Source of the DNA: Thermococcus sp. LS1
GTDB taxonomy: Archaea; Methanobacteriota_B; Thermococci; Thermococcales; Thermococcaceae
Reading direction: 5' to 3'
NCBI RefSeq assembly: GCF_012027395.1
Contig: NZ_SNUJ01000002.1
Coordinates: 372,001 to 436,000, forward strand
DNA: 64,000 nt
Shown: piece after piece, positions 16,560-24,229 of the stretch
Position numbering within the stretch: position 1 is the stretch's first letter
How the letters are laid out: the number at the start of each line of letters is the position of its first letter
Made by a program: the position numbers and the translations under genes
Notes under the pieces: generated by a model
The model's input: only the letters and a program-made list of their open reading frames with translations
What the model was told of the DNA's origin: nothing
The model's database searches: none

Positions 16560-17609
16560 ATGGACTTCCTCCTCTTGGCCCTTACGGTAATCCTCGCTTG
16601 GGACGGCTACTTTTTCGTTAATTACCTAATTAGCCTTTTCCGTAATTACAGAATTCGGGAATGGACGCCGAAGGTTAGCCTAATAATCCCTGCCTATAAC
16701 GAGGGAGAAAGGGTCTTGAGGGCAATAAAATCGGCCCTTGCTCAGGATTATCCAGACTTTGAGGTCATAGTTGTCGATGATGGAAGCGAGGACAGCACCT
16801 TTGAGGTTGCCAATTCCGTCAACGATCCGAGGCTCAGAGTTTACAGAAACGAACACAGCGGAAAGGCCAGAGCATTGAACTTCGGTCTCTCAAAAGCTAG
16901 TGGGGAGATAATAGTCACCACAGATGCAGACAGCGAGCTTGATGAAAACGCCCTGAAGGAGCTGGTGAGACGCTTCTACTCCAATGAGGTACTCGGCGTG
17001 GGCGGCCAGGTACGGGTTATGGGCTCGTCCTTCCTCGAGAGGGCGCAGGACACCGAGCACCTGAGGATTGCAATGTTCCGGCGCGCTAAAGAGCTCAACG
17101 ACCTGAGCCTCGCCCCCGGGCCCATAGCGGCCTTCAGGAGGGAAGCGCTTGAGAGAATTGGCGGTTTTGTTGAGGACATAGTCGAGGACTATGCCACGAC
17201 CAAAGCGGTCAAGAAGTTAGGAAGGGTTGTCTACGCCCCAATGGCCAAGGTCTACACCGAGATGCCAAAGAGCCTCTCCGTGCTCTGGCGCCAGAGGAAG
17301 CGCTGGTTCCTCGGCGACCTGAAGAACCTCGGCGGCGGCTTCACCAAGGATTGGGCGTTCCTGCTGTTTTCCGACTTCGTGGCATTTCTTGATGTTGTCC
17401 TTCCCCCCCTCCTCTTGGTTCTTGGTCTCTTTGAGCTCTTTGCATTTTGGTATGGCTTCGAGGTCGTCACAATGCTCGTGCCAACGGTCGTTGAAGGAGG
17501 CTCACTCCTAAACGCGCTCCTGTTTCCTTTCATCGTGTGGTTCTGGGCGCTGTTCTACCTCACACTCCACCTTTACGGCTACGTTAGGCTACTCCTGGGC
17601 AGGCTTTGA
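16560..17609 (+). CDS. Family 2 glycosyltransferase, membrane-bound
   Basis: A 349-residue processive-type GT2. A short hydrophobic N-terminus is followed by the GT-A domain: VSLIIPAYNEGERV, IVVDDGSEDST (nucleotide Asp), TTDADSEL (DxD), VEDYATTKAV (base) and QRKRW, the Q-x-x-R-W-like motif of cellulose/hyaluronan synthase relatives. Three membrane segments close the protein. It probably polymerises or transfers a sugar at the membrane; the sugar is not determinable. The start is 25 bases after the NFU-like gene, which may be co-transcribed. Confidence 0.88.
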   Translation: MDFLLLALTVILAWDGYFFVNYLISLFRNYRIREWTPKVSLIIPAYNEGERVLRAIKSALAQDYPDFEVIVVDDGSEDSTFEVANSVNDPRLRVYRNEHSGKARALNFGLSKASGEIIVTTDADSELDENALKELVRRFYSNEVLGVGGQVRVMGSSFLERAQDTEHLRIAMFRRAKELNDLSLAPGPIAAFRREALERIGGFVEDIVEDYATTKAVKKLGRVVYAPMAKVYTEMPKSLSVLWRQRKRWFLGDLKNLGGGFTKDWAFLLFSDFVAFLDVVLPPLLLVLGLFELFAFWYGFEVVTMLVPTVVEGGSLLNALLFPFIVWFWALFYLTLHLYGYVRLLLGRL

Positions 17610-17638
17610 GAGTGCCTGCTCCCCATCTTCATTCGAAA

Positions 17639-17716
17639 CCTTTAAATGCCCATCCCTGTGCTACATAAACTATATAGACTATGTGTTAACCAATAGACTA
17701 AATAGGCGTGATGACG
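17639..17716 (+). promoter_or_regulatory. Promoter of phosphate permease with direct repeat
   Basis: CCTTTAAATG (17639-17648) is a TATA-like element. The octamer ATAGACTA occurs at 17674-17681 and again at 17693-17700, a spacing of 19 bases, in the presumed leader or start region. This could be a regulator site controlling phosphate uptake. Confidence 0.45.
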
Positions 17717-18634
17717 ATGATGCTCATAACCGCCGCCCTCTTCATGGCCTGGGCAATAGGCGCGAACGACAGCGCAAAGGCAGTTGGGACCGCTGTGGGG
17801 TCTGGAGTTATCGGATTCAAGCGGGCCGTGCTGCTCATTGGAATATTTACGACTCTGGGCGCCCTCCTCGGTGGTTCGGGCGTTTCAGGGACGGTGAGCG
17901 GGTTAGCCGAAGGCATGGAAGCCTCGACGCTCGGTTTAGTGCTCTTCAGCGCGGCGGTAGCAGTTACAATCGCAAGCCTCTGGGGAAAGCCCATCTCAAC
18001 CACTCAGTCCCTCATCGGAGCTTTAACCGGTGCATCCCTTGCGCTTGGTCTGTCTGTGGACTGGGGAACTCTTGGGAGGATAGCCCTTGCATGGGTTCTC
18101 TCCCCCATCCTGGCGGCCCTTGCGGCCATAGTCGTCTATCGTCTCTACTCTCCGGTGTTGAAGAGAATAAAGTGCCTCAGAAACTTGGAGCTGACCCAGA
18201 GGTGGCTGATATTCACGGCGGCTTCTTTCTCAGCTTTCAACCTCGGTGCAAACGAGCTCTCAAACGTAGCAGGTATATTAGAAAGCTTGGGCTTTAATGG
18301 GCCGTTCAAGGTCGTCCTTGCCCTCATGCTCGCCATTGGAGCGCTGACCTTCAGCTATGAGGTCATGATGACAGTTGGAAGGAACCTCTCTCCTCTGGGA
18401 CCAACTTCGGCCTTCTCATCGCAGTTAGGAGCTTCTTTAGCGGTCAGCTCCGCTAACCTGCTGGGCCTCCCAGTCAGCTCTGGCCAGGCGATAATAGGCG
18501 CCATAAGCGGGCTTAGTGCTTACAAGGGCGAGCGTGTAAACGTCAGGGTTCTCCTTGGAATAGTTCGGGGGTGGATTCTCGGTCCTCTGGCTGCAGGTGG
18601 GCTGGCATACCTGCTCGTCGGCCTCTTAGCTTAG
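17717..18634 (+). CDS. PiT-family inorganic phosphate permease
   Basis: A PHO4-family sodium- or proton-coupled phosphate transporter with about ten membrane segments. The duplicated signature is clear: GANDSAKAVGTAVGSG near the N-terminus and GANELSNVAG in the second half; PISTTQSLIGALTG and LPVSSGQAIIGAISG are the paired pore repeats. Starts at 17711, 17717 and 17720 are all possible; I chose 17717 because GTGAT lies just ahead. It is about 305 residues, normal for archaeal members. No PhoU gene is adjacent. Confidence 0.92.
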   Translation: MMLITAALFMAWAIGANDSAKAVGTAVGSGVIGFKRAVLLIGIFTTLGALLGGSGVSGTVSGLAEGMEASTLGLVLFSAAVAVTIASLWGKPISTTQSLIGALTGASLALGLSVDWGTLGRIALAWVLSPILAALAAIVVYRLYSPVLKRIKCLRNLELTQRWLIFTAASFSAFNLGANELSNVAGILESLGFNGPFKVVLALMLAIGALTFSYEVMMTVGRNLSPLGPTSAFSSQLGASLAVSSANLLGLPVSSGQAIIGAISGLSAYKGERVNVRVLLGIVRGWILGPLAAGGLAYLLVGLLA

Positions 18635-18675
18635 GCTTTTAAACCGACCGCCGAAGGTTCTTGAGGTGTTGCGAG

Positions 18676-20415
18676 ATGGTCGAGTTTAAGTTTGAGGTAA
18701 AGGCGAGAGACGCCGCTGGCAGGATTGGAAAGCTTGAAGTTAACGGGAAGAAGATAGAAACGCCTGCCATAATGCCAGTCATCAACCCGAAGCAGCTCAT
18801 AGTGACGCCGAAGGAACTGAAGGAGATGGGCTTCGGCATGGTAATCACCAACTCCTACATCATTTACAAGACACCCGAGCTTAGAGAGAAAGCCCTCGAG
18901 ATGGGCATCCACAGGCTCCTCGACTACGACGGCATTATCGAAGTCGATTCCGGCTCCTTCCAGCTCATGCGCTACGGCGGCGTTGACGTTACCAACAGGG
19001 AAATAGTCGAGTTCCAGGAGAAGATTGGCGTCGATATAGGTACGTTCCTCGATATACCAACGCCGCCAGACGCACTGAAGGAGAAGGCGGAGGAAGACCT
19101 TAGGATAACCCTCGAGCGCGCGAAGGAGGTCGAGGAGATAAAGGGGATAGCGATGAACGCGGCGGTTCAGGGCTCAACGTATCCGGACCTGAGGACATAT
19201 GCCGCCCAAAAGCTCAGCGAGATGAACTTTGAGATTCATCCCATCGGTGCCGTCGTGCCGCTGATGGAGAGCTACCGCTACAAAGATCTGGTTGATGTTG
19301 TCATAGCCTCCAAGCAGGGGCTGAGGCCCGACAGGCCGGTTCACCTCTTCGGCGCTGGCCACCCGATGATTTTTGCCCTCGCCGTTGCAATGGGGATAGA
19401 CCTCTTCGACTCTGCCAGCTACGCCCTCTACGCCAAGGACGACCGCTATCTAACGCCTGAAGGGACCAAACACCTGAGCGAGCTTGAGTACTTCCCGTGC
19501 TCCTGTCCAGTGTGTAGCCGCTACACCCCTCAGGAGCTCCGCGAGATGCCGAAGGAAGAGCGCACGAGGCTTCTGGCTTTGCACAACCTCTGGGTAATCC
19601 GGGAGGAGCTCAACCGCGTGAAGCAGGCCATCAAGGAGGGCGAACTCTGGAGGTTAGTTGACGAGAGGGCGCGCTCACATCCGAAGCTCTACGCGGCCTA
19701 CAGGAGACTGCTCGAATACCAAGATTACTTGGAGCGGAACGAGCCGATAACCAAGGCAAGCGCCTTCTTCAAGGTGAGCGAAGAATCTTTGAAGTGGCCA
19801 ATAGTCCAGAGGGCCAAAGCGAGGGCGGAGCGCGTTAAGGCGAAGTTCCCTGAAACCATCAACCACCCGATATTCGGGGAGATTCCCAAGTATTTAAGCC
19901 TCAGCTACCCCTTCGCCCAGAGTGAGGGCGAGGAGGACTTTACGATAGAGAAGCCAAGGAAGAGTGAGGTCAGGAACTACGTTATGGCCGTAGCGGAGTA
20001 CCAGTTCGGAGAGGGTGCTGGGGAGGCCTTTAAGGACGCCTTCGTCGAGCTGTCGAGGAAGACGGGGATGCCAAGGCAGATAAAAGCAAAGGGCAAGCAC
20101 CTCGCAACCTTCAGGGCCGAGGATGGGCTTTTAACGCTCGGTATCGAAGGTGCTAAGAGGCTCCACGAAATCCTGCCGTTCCCGAAGATGCGCGTGGTGG
20201 TCGATGAGGACGCCGAACCCTTCGCGAGGAAGGGCAAGAACGTCTTCGCGAAGTTCGTGATTGATGCTGACGAGAACATAAGGCCCTACGACGAGGTTCT
20301 GGTCGTGAACAGAAACGATGAGCTTTTGGCCACCGGGCAGAGCCTCCTCAGCGGAGAGGAGCTGAAGGTTTTCCAGAGCGGTCTGGCTGTGAAGGTCAGG
20401 CGTGGCATTGGCTGA
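18676..20415 (+). CDS. tgtA: tRNA-guanine(15) transglycosylase (archaeosine synthesis)
   Basis: ArcTGT replaces G15 in the D-loop of tRNA with preQ0, the first step of archaeosine formation. The 579-residue protein has the TIM barrel (TPAIMPVINPKQL, EVDSGSFQLMRYGG with the catalytic Asp region, GAGHPMIFALAVAMGIDLFDSASY) and a zinc site CSCPVC. C2, C3 and PUA domains fill the last ~250 residues, ending in VLVVNRNDELLATGQS. I choose ATG 18676 since GAGGTG lies upstream; an in-frame TTG at 18661 has no such site. It is followed by a tRNA gene. Confidence 0.95.
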   Translation: MVEFKFEVKARDAAGRIGKLEVNGKKIETPAIMPVINPKQLIVTPKELKEMGFGMVITNSYIIYKTPELREKALEMGIHRLLDYDGIIEVDSGSFQLMRYGGVDVTNREIVEFQEKIGVDIGTFLDIPTPPDALKEKAEEDLRITLERAKEVEEIKGIAMNAAVQGSTYPDLRTYAAQKLSEMNFEIHPIGAVVPLMESYRYKDLVDVVIASKQGLRPDRPVHLFGAGHPMIFALAVAMGIDLFDSASYALYAKDDRYLTPEGTKHLSELEYFPCSCPVCSRYTPQELREMPKEERTRLLALHNLWVIREELNRVKQAIKEGELWRLVDERARSHPKLYAAYRRLLEYQDYLERNEPITKASAFFKVSEESLKWPIVQRAKARAERVKAKFPETINHPIFGEIPKYLSLSYPFAQSEGEEDFTIEKPRKSEVRNYVMAVAEYQFGEGAGEAFKDAFVELSRKTGMPRQIKAKGKHLATFRAEDGLLTLGIEGAKRLHEILPFPKMRVVVDEDAEPFARKGKNVFAKFVIDADENIRPYDEVLVVNRNDELLATGQSLLSGEELKVFQSGLAVKVRRGIG

Positions 20416-20459
20416 GCCTCGAAAATTTTATAACCTCCCACTTTCCCTTTACTTCGGGC

Positions 20460-20536
20460 GGGCCCGTGGTCTAGATGGTTATGACGCCACCCTTACAAGG
20501 TGGAGGTCCGGGGTTCGAATCCCCGCGGGCCCACCA
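20460..20536 (+). tRNA. tRNA-Val (anticodon TAC)
   Basis: The acceptor stem GGGCCCG (20460-20466) pairs with CGGGCCC (20526-20532), and CCA is encoded at 20534-20536. The anticodon stem CCACC/GGTGG encloses loop CTTACAA, giving anticodon TAC at 20494-20496. The T-loop has GGTTCGAATCC. A TATA-like AATTTTATAA lies about 30 bases upstream (20424-20433). No intron. Confidence 0.97.
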
Positions 20537-20573
20537 GTTCTATAAAACTCAAATATTAGGGTCCTTCAAGAGA

Positions 20574-21197
20574 TCATCTCATTTTCTTTGACCTCTTTGC
20601 CACTACTGTTTGATTCTTGAAAAGCCGTTTTGCTTTTTTGGTGCCTAACGCATAGGTTAAGATTGATGTAGCAATGATTAAGCCCAAGATGTCGTTTTTT
20701 ACTTCAGGATTAGATAGATAAAAGAACAGGATTATTACCATAAAAAGGGTGGGGAGAAAAACGAATCCTTCAGAGATTGTTCCAGTTTTGACTTTCCATC
20801 TTACATGGGGCTTACCTTTAAACTTGGACCAAGTTATGCCGGATACTGTTAAACTATCAGCAAAAAGGTGAGATACATACCCTACAAAGAACCAAAAAAT
20901 TGCAATGTAACTCTCGACAATGTATCCTAAAATTCCCCCGACGATCAAAGAAACAACTACTCCTGCTTCAATTGTATGCATAGCTCCCCTATGTTCAACA
21001 TATCTCGAAACTACATTCCCTATTGGCAATTTCGTTGAAATATACGATTTTGGGTGATCAATGTCAGGAAAAAGTGCTCCAAATGCAGCCACTGCTACGA
21101 ACACTTCATTAAATTCCATGACTCCAAGAATCTTTCCTACAAATGCAAATATCAAATAGAATAATGCTCCAAAAACTGCATGTGTGTACCACATCAT
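20574..21197 (-). CDS. DUF457/YdjM-like membrane-bound metal-dependent hydrolase
   Basis: A 207-residue membrane protein with about five hydrophobic segments. It carries the family's spaced histidine/aspartate motifs: YTHAVFGA at the N-terminus, LFPDIDHPKS near residue 45, EHRGAMHTIEAG near residue 70 and GYVSHLFADSLTVSG near residue 110. These suggest a metal site at the membrane interface, as in the YdjM/DUF457 group related to phospholipase-like hydrolases; the substrate is unknown. The ATG at 21197 follows GGTGA by five bases. The gene is visibly richer in A/T than its neighbours and lies beside a tRNA gene, which hints at later acquisition. Confidence 0.8.
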   Translation of the reverse strand: MMWYTHAVFGALFYLIFAFVGKILGVMEFNEVFVAVAAFGALFPDIDHPKSYISTKLPIGNVVSRYVEHRGAMHTIEAGVVVSLIVGGILGYIVESYIAIFWFFVGYVSHLFADSLTVSGITWSKFKGKPHVRWKVKTGTISEGFVFLPTLFMVIILFFYLSNPEVKNDILGLIIATSILTYALGTKKAKRLFKNQTVVAKRSKKMR

Positions 21198-21260
21198 AGT
21201 AGTCACCAATAAAAATTTTAAAACCTAAAGATTTAACATTTTTGATTTGACACACTAATA

Positions 21261-22406
21261 TTATGTCGCCCTCTTCTCTTCCTCCGGAAACTTCCAATTC
21301 CGCGTTATTTTCGTCACGTTGCGGACAAGGGCCTTCTCCTGTGGATTCTTCTCGACGAACTTTTCGAGGAAGGAAATCAGCTCGTCGTAGGTGCCGCGCT
21401 CGACCGGGAACGGCACCCTGTCTTTGCCACCAACCGCGTAGGTGAACTTGAAGGGATCGGGCGGATGCGTTACCGGGTCCTTCCAAGACGGGTGAACGTC
21501 GTAGACAAGCTCAAGGACAAGTGATAGAGCCCTCAGCGTGCTCGGACCGAGGCCCTTCAGGAGGAGAAGCTCCTCGTAGTTATTCACGCTCAGCTCGCGG
21601 GCGAACTCAAGGGCTCTCTTGTTAAGCTCCAGCTTACCTAGGCTTTCGTACTTCTGAATAAGGGCCTTCTCATCCACATCGCGGGGCTTGTAATAAACCA
21701 GCGGGCGGTAGCCCTTCGCTATAGCCTTGAGGCTCTCAAGCTCGCGCTCTATCTTCACTGGCTTTTCCTGGATGATATCGAGAAGCGTCTTCTGATATTC
21801 CCTGGCTTCCTTCGAGACAGTGTTCAGCGCAAACTCCCTCTTTAAACCTGCAATCCCCTTGTGGGGGTCGAGGGTAAAGACCTCAGCGTCAAACCAGTGG
21901 AAGCGCCTCGCCATCCTCTCGGCCTCGTTCATACCCTGCTGTATCACTGCCCAGTTGCCCTCTTCATCCAGGAAGAAGACGTGGTGGTACAGCTGATAGC
22001 CAGTCTGGAGGGCAACGGTGTCGACCTTTGCCACAAGCCTGGACGTTCTGACGTATGGAGTCGGGTCGAGGTCGTAGATCTCGGCTATGGTTTTCAGTTC
22101 CTCCGGTGTTGCCCTGCTCTTCTTGCCCTTTCCGCCAGCGGCCTTAACGCCCAGCTCCTCCCGCCAGAGGGCGTCCTTTATCATCCCAGCCGTTACCGTC
22201 GTGCTCCCAGATGAGTCCCAGTCCATGCCGATGACGTTGTTAAAGGCCTGAAACCACACCGGGTCTGAGAGCCTCTCTAAGAGACCTTTAGTCCCGTACT
22301 CCTCGACGGCGAGAATCAGGACTAAGCGCGTCAGCTTCCTCATCCTCTGGGCGAGCCATGGCGGAACGTGGCCGCCGTGGAGGGGTAAATCAGCGACGTT
22401 CCTCAT
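21261..22406 (-). CDS. DUF763 protein
   Basis: A 381-residue protein starting MRNVADLPLHGGHVPPWL, the DUF763 hallmark. Other conserved parts are GMDWDSSGSTTV, the acidic-basic middle, and a helix-hairpin-helix-like LLLKGLGPSTLRALSLVLELVYD near residue 285. I start at ATG 22406, matching the family N-terminus; a TTG seven codons upstream is also open. The helix-hairpin-helix element suggests nucleic-acid binding, but the family has no agreed function. It diverges from serK. Confidence 0.82.
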   Translation of the reverse strand: MRNVADLPLHGGHVPPWLAQRMRKLTRLVLILAVEEYGTKGLLERLSDPVWFQAFNNVIGMDWDSSGSTTVTAGMIKDALWREELGVKAAGGKGKKSRATPEELKTIAEIYDLDPTPYVRTSRLVAKVDTVALQTGYQLYHHVFFLDEEGNWAVIQQGMNEAERMARRFHWFDAEVFTLDPHKGIAGLKREFALNTVSKEAREYQKTLLDIIQEKPVKIERELESLKAIAKGYRPLVYYKPRDVDEKALIQKYESLGKLELNKRALEFARELSVNNYEELLLLKGLGPSTLRALSLVLELVYDVHPSWKDPVTHPPDPFKFTYAVGGKDRVPFPVERGTYDELISFLEKFVEKNPQEKALVRNVTKITRNWKFPEEEKRAT

Positions 22407-22464
22407 CAGGGTTATATCATCACTCAAGGTTTTAACCCTTGTTCCGGAAAATCCTCATGTGAGG

Positions 22465-22500
22465 GCCAGGTGAGATGCATAATCATCGGTTTAACCTGGC
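22465..22500. repeat. Inverted repeat GCCAGGT/ACCTGGC between DUF763 and serK
   Basis: GCCAGGT (22465-22471) and ACCTGGC (22494-22500) are perfect inverted 7-mers separated by 22 bases in the divergent intergenic region. The repeat lies just upstream of the serK TATA-like CTTTTTATCC (22517-22526). It may be an operator or a transient hairpin. Confidence 0.45.
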
Positions 22501-22576
22501 AGTAAAACAAGGAAAGCCTTTTTATCCTCTACTTCGATTTTCGTCTGCAGGTTTAATACTGAAGGAGGTCGCGGTA

Positions 22577-23305
22577 ATGGGAGTTGAAAAGGTTCCGAAG
22601 TACGACATCCCCACGATTAAGGTCGATTACGTTTTTATTGAGCTCGACAAGATGAAGCCCCACGAGCAGCTCGTCCAGAAGGAGCTCGAGGCATTCATCG
22701 AGAGCGTTACCGGCTCTGGCCTCTTCTGGAAGCCGATGCTCCTCGCGAAGGTTCCGGGCGAGGATATGTACCTCATCGTTGACGGCCACCACCGCTGGGC
22801 CGGCCTTCAGAAGCTCGGCGCCAAGCGCGCCCCGTCGGTCATCCTCGACTACTTCAGCGATGATGTGAAGGTCTACACCTGGTATCCTGCCTTCAAGGGC
22901 AGTCTTGAGGATGTTCTCGAGAGGCTCAAGGCAGAGGGTCTCGAAGTCATCGAGGACCCGGAGGCCGAGGAGAAGGCCGAGAGGGGAGAGATAGCATTCG
23001 CCCTCGTCGGTGAGAAGAGCTTTGCCATCCCCGGCGGCCTTGATGAGCAGAAGAGGGTCAGCAAGGTTCTCGACGAGATGAGCGTTGAGGGCAAGATTGA
23101 GCTCATCTACTACGGTCTCAAGGAAGACGCCAGAGAGGACATGGCAAAGGGCGAGATTGACTACGTCTTCCTTAGGAAGGCTCCGAGCAAGGAAGAGGTC
23201 ATGGAGCTCGTCAAGCGCGGCGAGGTCTACTCCCCGAAGACCACCAGGCATGTCCTTCCGTTCAACCCGGACAAGATAGACGTCAAGCTCGAGGAGCTGT
23301 TCTGA
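22577..23305 (+). CDS. serK: ADP-dependent L-serine kinase
   Basis: SerK converts serine to O-phosphoserine with ADP as phosphate donor, supplying cysteine synthesis in Thermococcus kodakarensis. The 242-residue protein has a ParB/sulfiredoxin-like fold with DGHHRWAGLQKLGA, and with the start at 22577 the glutamate in KPHEQL is residue 30, the position of the known catalytic Glu of the Thermococcus enzyme. GGAGGT precedes this ATG. An in-frame ATG at 22475 also has a GGTGAG, but a TATA box lies between the two. It is often annotated as a ParB nuclease; the kinase assignment is more likely here. Confidence 0.9.
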   Translation: MGVEKVPKYDIPTIKVDYVFIELDKMKPHEQLVQKELEAFIESVTGSGLFWKPMLLAKVPGEDMYLIVDGHHRWAGLQKLGAKRAPSVILDYFSDDVKVYTWYPAFKGSLEDVLERLKAEGLEVIEDPEAEEKAERGEIAFALVGEKSFAIPGGLDEQKRVSKVLDEMSVEGKIELIYYGLKEDAREDMAKGEIDYVFLRKAPSKEEVMELVKRGEVYSPKTTRHVLPFNPDKIDVKLEELF

Positions 23306-23335
23306 AACCTTTTAACCTCTTTTTCCTACTCCCTT

Positions 23336-23412
23336 TGCCGATGAAGAAGGATCAACCGGCTGAAACCGCGCTTCACGCGGCGCCGTGATGAACAGTCCAG
23401 GAGGCTGAGGCA
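23336..23412 (+). ncRNA. Candidate C/D-box sRNA with 16S rRNA guide
   Basis: Boxes in order: C-like ATGAAGA (23341-23347, one mismatch to RUGAUGA), D' CTGA (23360-23363), C' GTGATGA (23385-23391, perfect), D CTGA (23405-23408). Flanking TGCC and GGCA can pair as a terminal stem. The 12-nt D' guide AGGATCAACCGG (23348-23359) is exactly complementary to CCGGTTGATCCT at the conserved 5' end of archaeal 16S rRNA; by the N+5 rule the first U after CCGG would be 2'-O-methylated. The D guide ACAGTCCAGGAGG has no target that I can name, and its AGGAGG also acts as the ribosome-binding site of the next gene. The D'-C' spacer is long (21 nt) and contains a CCGCG/CGCGG hairpin, which is atypical. Confidence 0.72.
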
Positions 23413-24065
23413 TGCTTAAGGGGATAATCTTCGACGTTGATGAGACGCTCGTTTACTATGAGGGCTACGATCACCGCGAATGGTACGAGAACTGGGTGAT
23501 GCCCGCTTTAAGAGAGCACGGCATCGAACTGGATTATGAGACTTACAAAAAGACCGTAACAGGTGAGCTGCCGAGGAGCTACGTCGAGCGCTTCGGCATC
23601 AACCACGTCGAGTTCTGGCGGATTGTTGACAAGGTGAACCTTGAATACCGCAAAAGAATGGCGGAACTCGGACGAATAAAGCCTTTCCCTGACGTTGATG
23701 CTCTGGGAGAGCTGAAGAAGATGGGTCTGAAGCTCGCCGCGGTGAGCAACGCCTCGCAGGAGTGCACCGAGTTCGTTCTGAACCTCTTCGACCTGAGGAA
23801 GTACTTCGACGTCGTCTACGGCAAGGACTACTCCAATCTCGATGGGGTTAAGCCGAATCCCTACCTCGTGGAGAAAGCCCTCAGGGCGCTCAGTCTCAAG
23901 CCAGAAGAGGCCCTAATGGTCGGCGACAGTGCTCATGATGTTCTGGCGGGCCACCGTGCGGGAATGAGGGTGGTCAACGTTACCCGTCTCGAAAAGGTTG
24001 ATGGGGCGGACTACTACGTGAAGGATCTCTGGGAGCTGGTCGAGCTTGTAAAAAAGCTTAGGTAA
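23412..24065 (+). CDS. HAD-superfamily phosphatase (subfamily IA)
   Basis: A 217-residue haloacid-dehalogenase-type hydrolase. Motif I is IFDVDETLVYY (nucleophile Asp plus general acid Asp), motif II is AAVSNAS, motif III is the Lys of GVKPNPYLVEKA, and motif IV is MVGDSAHDVLAG. A helical cap between residues ~15 and 85 fits type I. The substrate is unknown; glycolate phosphatase-like and pyrophosphatase-like members exist. The start ATG immediately follows the D box of the candidate sRNA, and AGGAGG in the sRNA guide is its ribosome-binding site. Confidence 0.85.
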   Translation: MLKGIIFDVDETLVYYEGYDHREWYENWVMPALREHGIELDYETYKKTVTGELPRSYVERFGINHVEFWRIVDKVNLEYRKRMAELGRIKPFPDVDALGELKKMGLKLAAVSNASQECTEFVLNLFDLRKYFDVVYGKDYSNLDGVKPNPYLVEKALRALSLKPEEALMVGDSAHDVLAGHRAGMRVVNVTRLEKVDGADYYVKDLWELVELVKKLR

Positions 24066-24229
24066 CCGTTGGTATATCGTGGTGGATAATTGCCCGTGAA
24101 ACACACGGCCATTAGGTTTACTACTTGGCGCATTTTTAGTTTTTGAAATCGTAACTGGAAACAGTTCAGAGTCTGGTTGCGGCATGCTTAAATACAAGGA
24201 AATCCATTTAATACAGAGAGTGGTGCACT
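24066..24229 (+). promoter_or_regulatory. Intergenic region before the SPFH cluster
   Basis: A short CCGTG/CACGG hairpin (about 24093-24107) followed by a T-rich run (TTTTTAGTTTTT, 24132-24143) may end the HAD transcript. TTAAATAC (24188-24195) is a TATA-like element about 35 bases before the next start codon. Nothing else is recognised. Confidence 0.45.

Noticed and set aside
20536-21260. Integrated element with att repeats downstream of tRNA-Val
   Set aside because: No repeat of the tRNA 3' end and no integrase gene within reach, so only the composition shift remains.
22475-22576. N-terminal extension of serK from ATG 22475
   Set aside because: It has a GGTGAG but runs through the serK TATA box, and the shorter start puts the catalytic glutamate at residue 30 as in the known enzyme.
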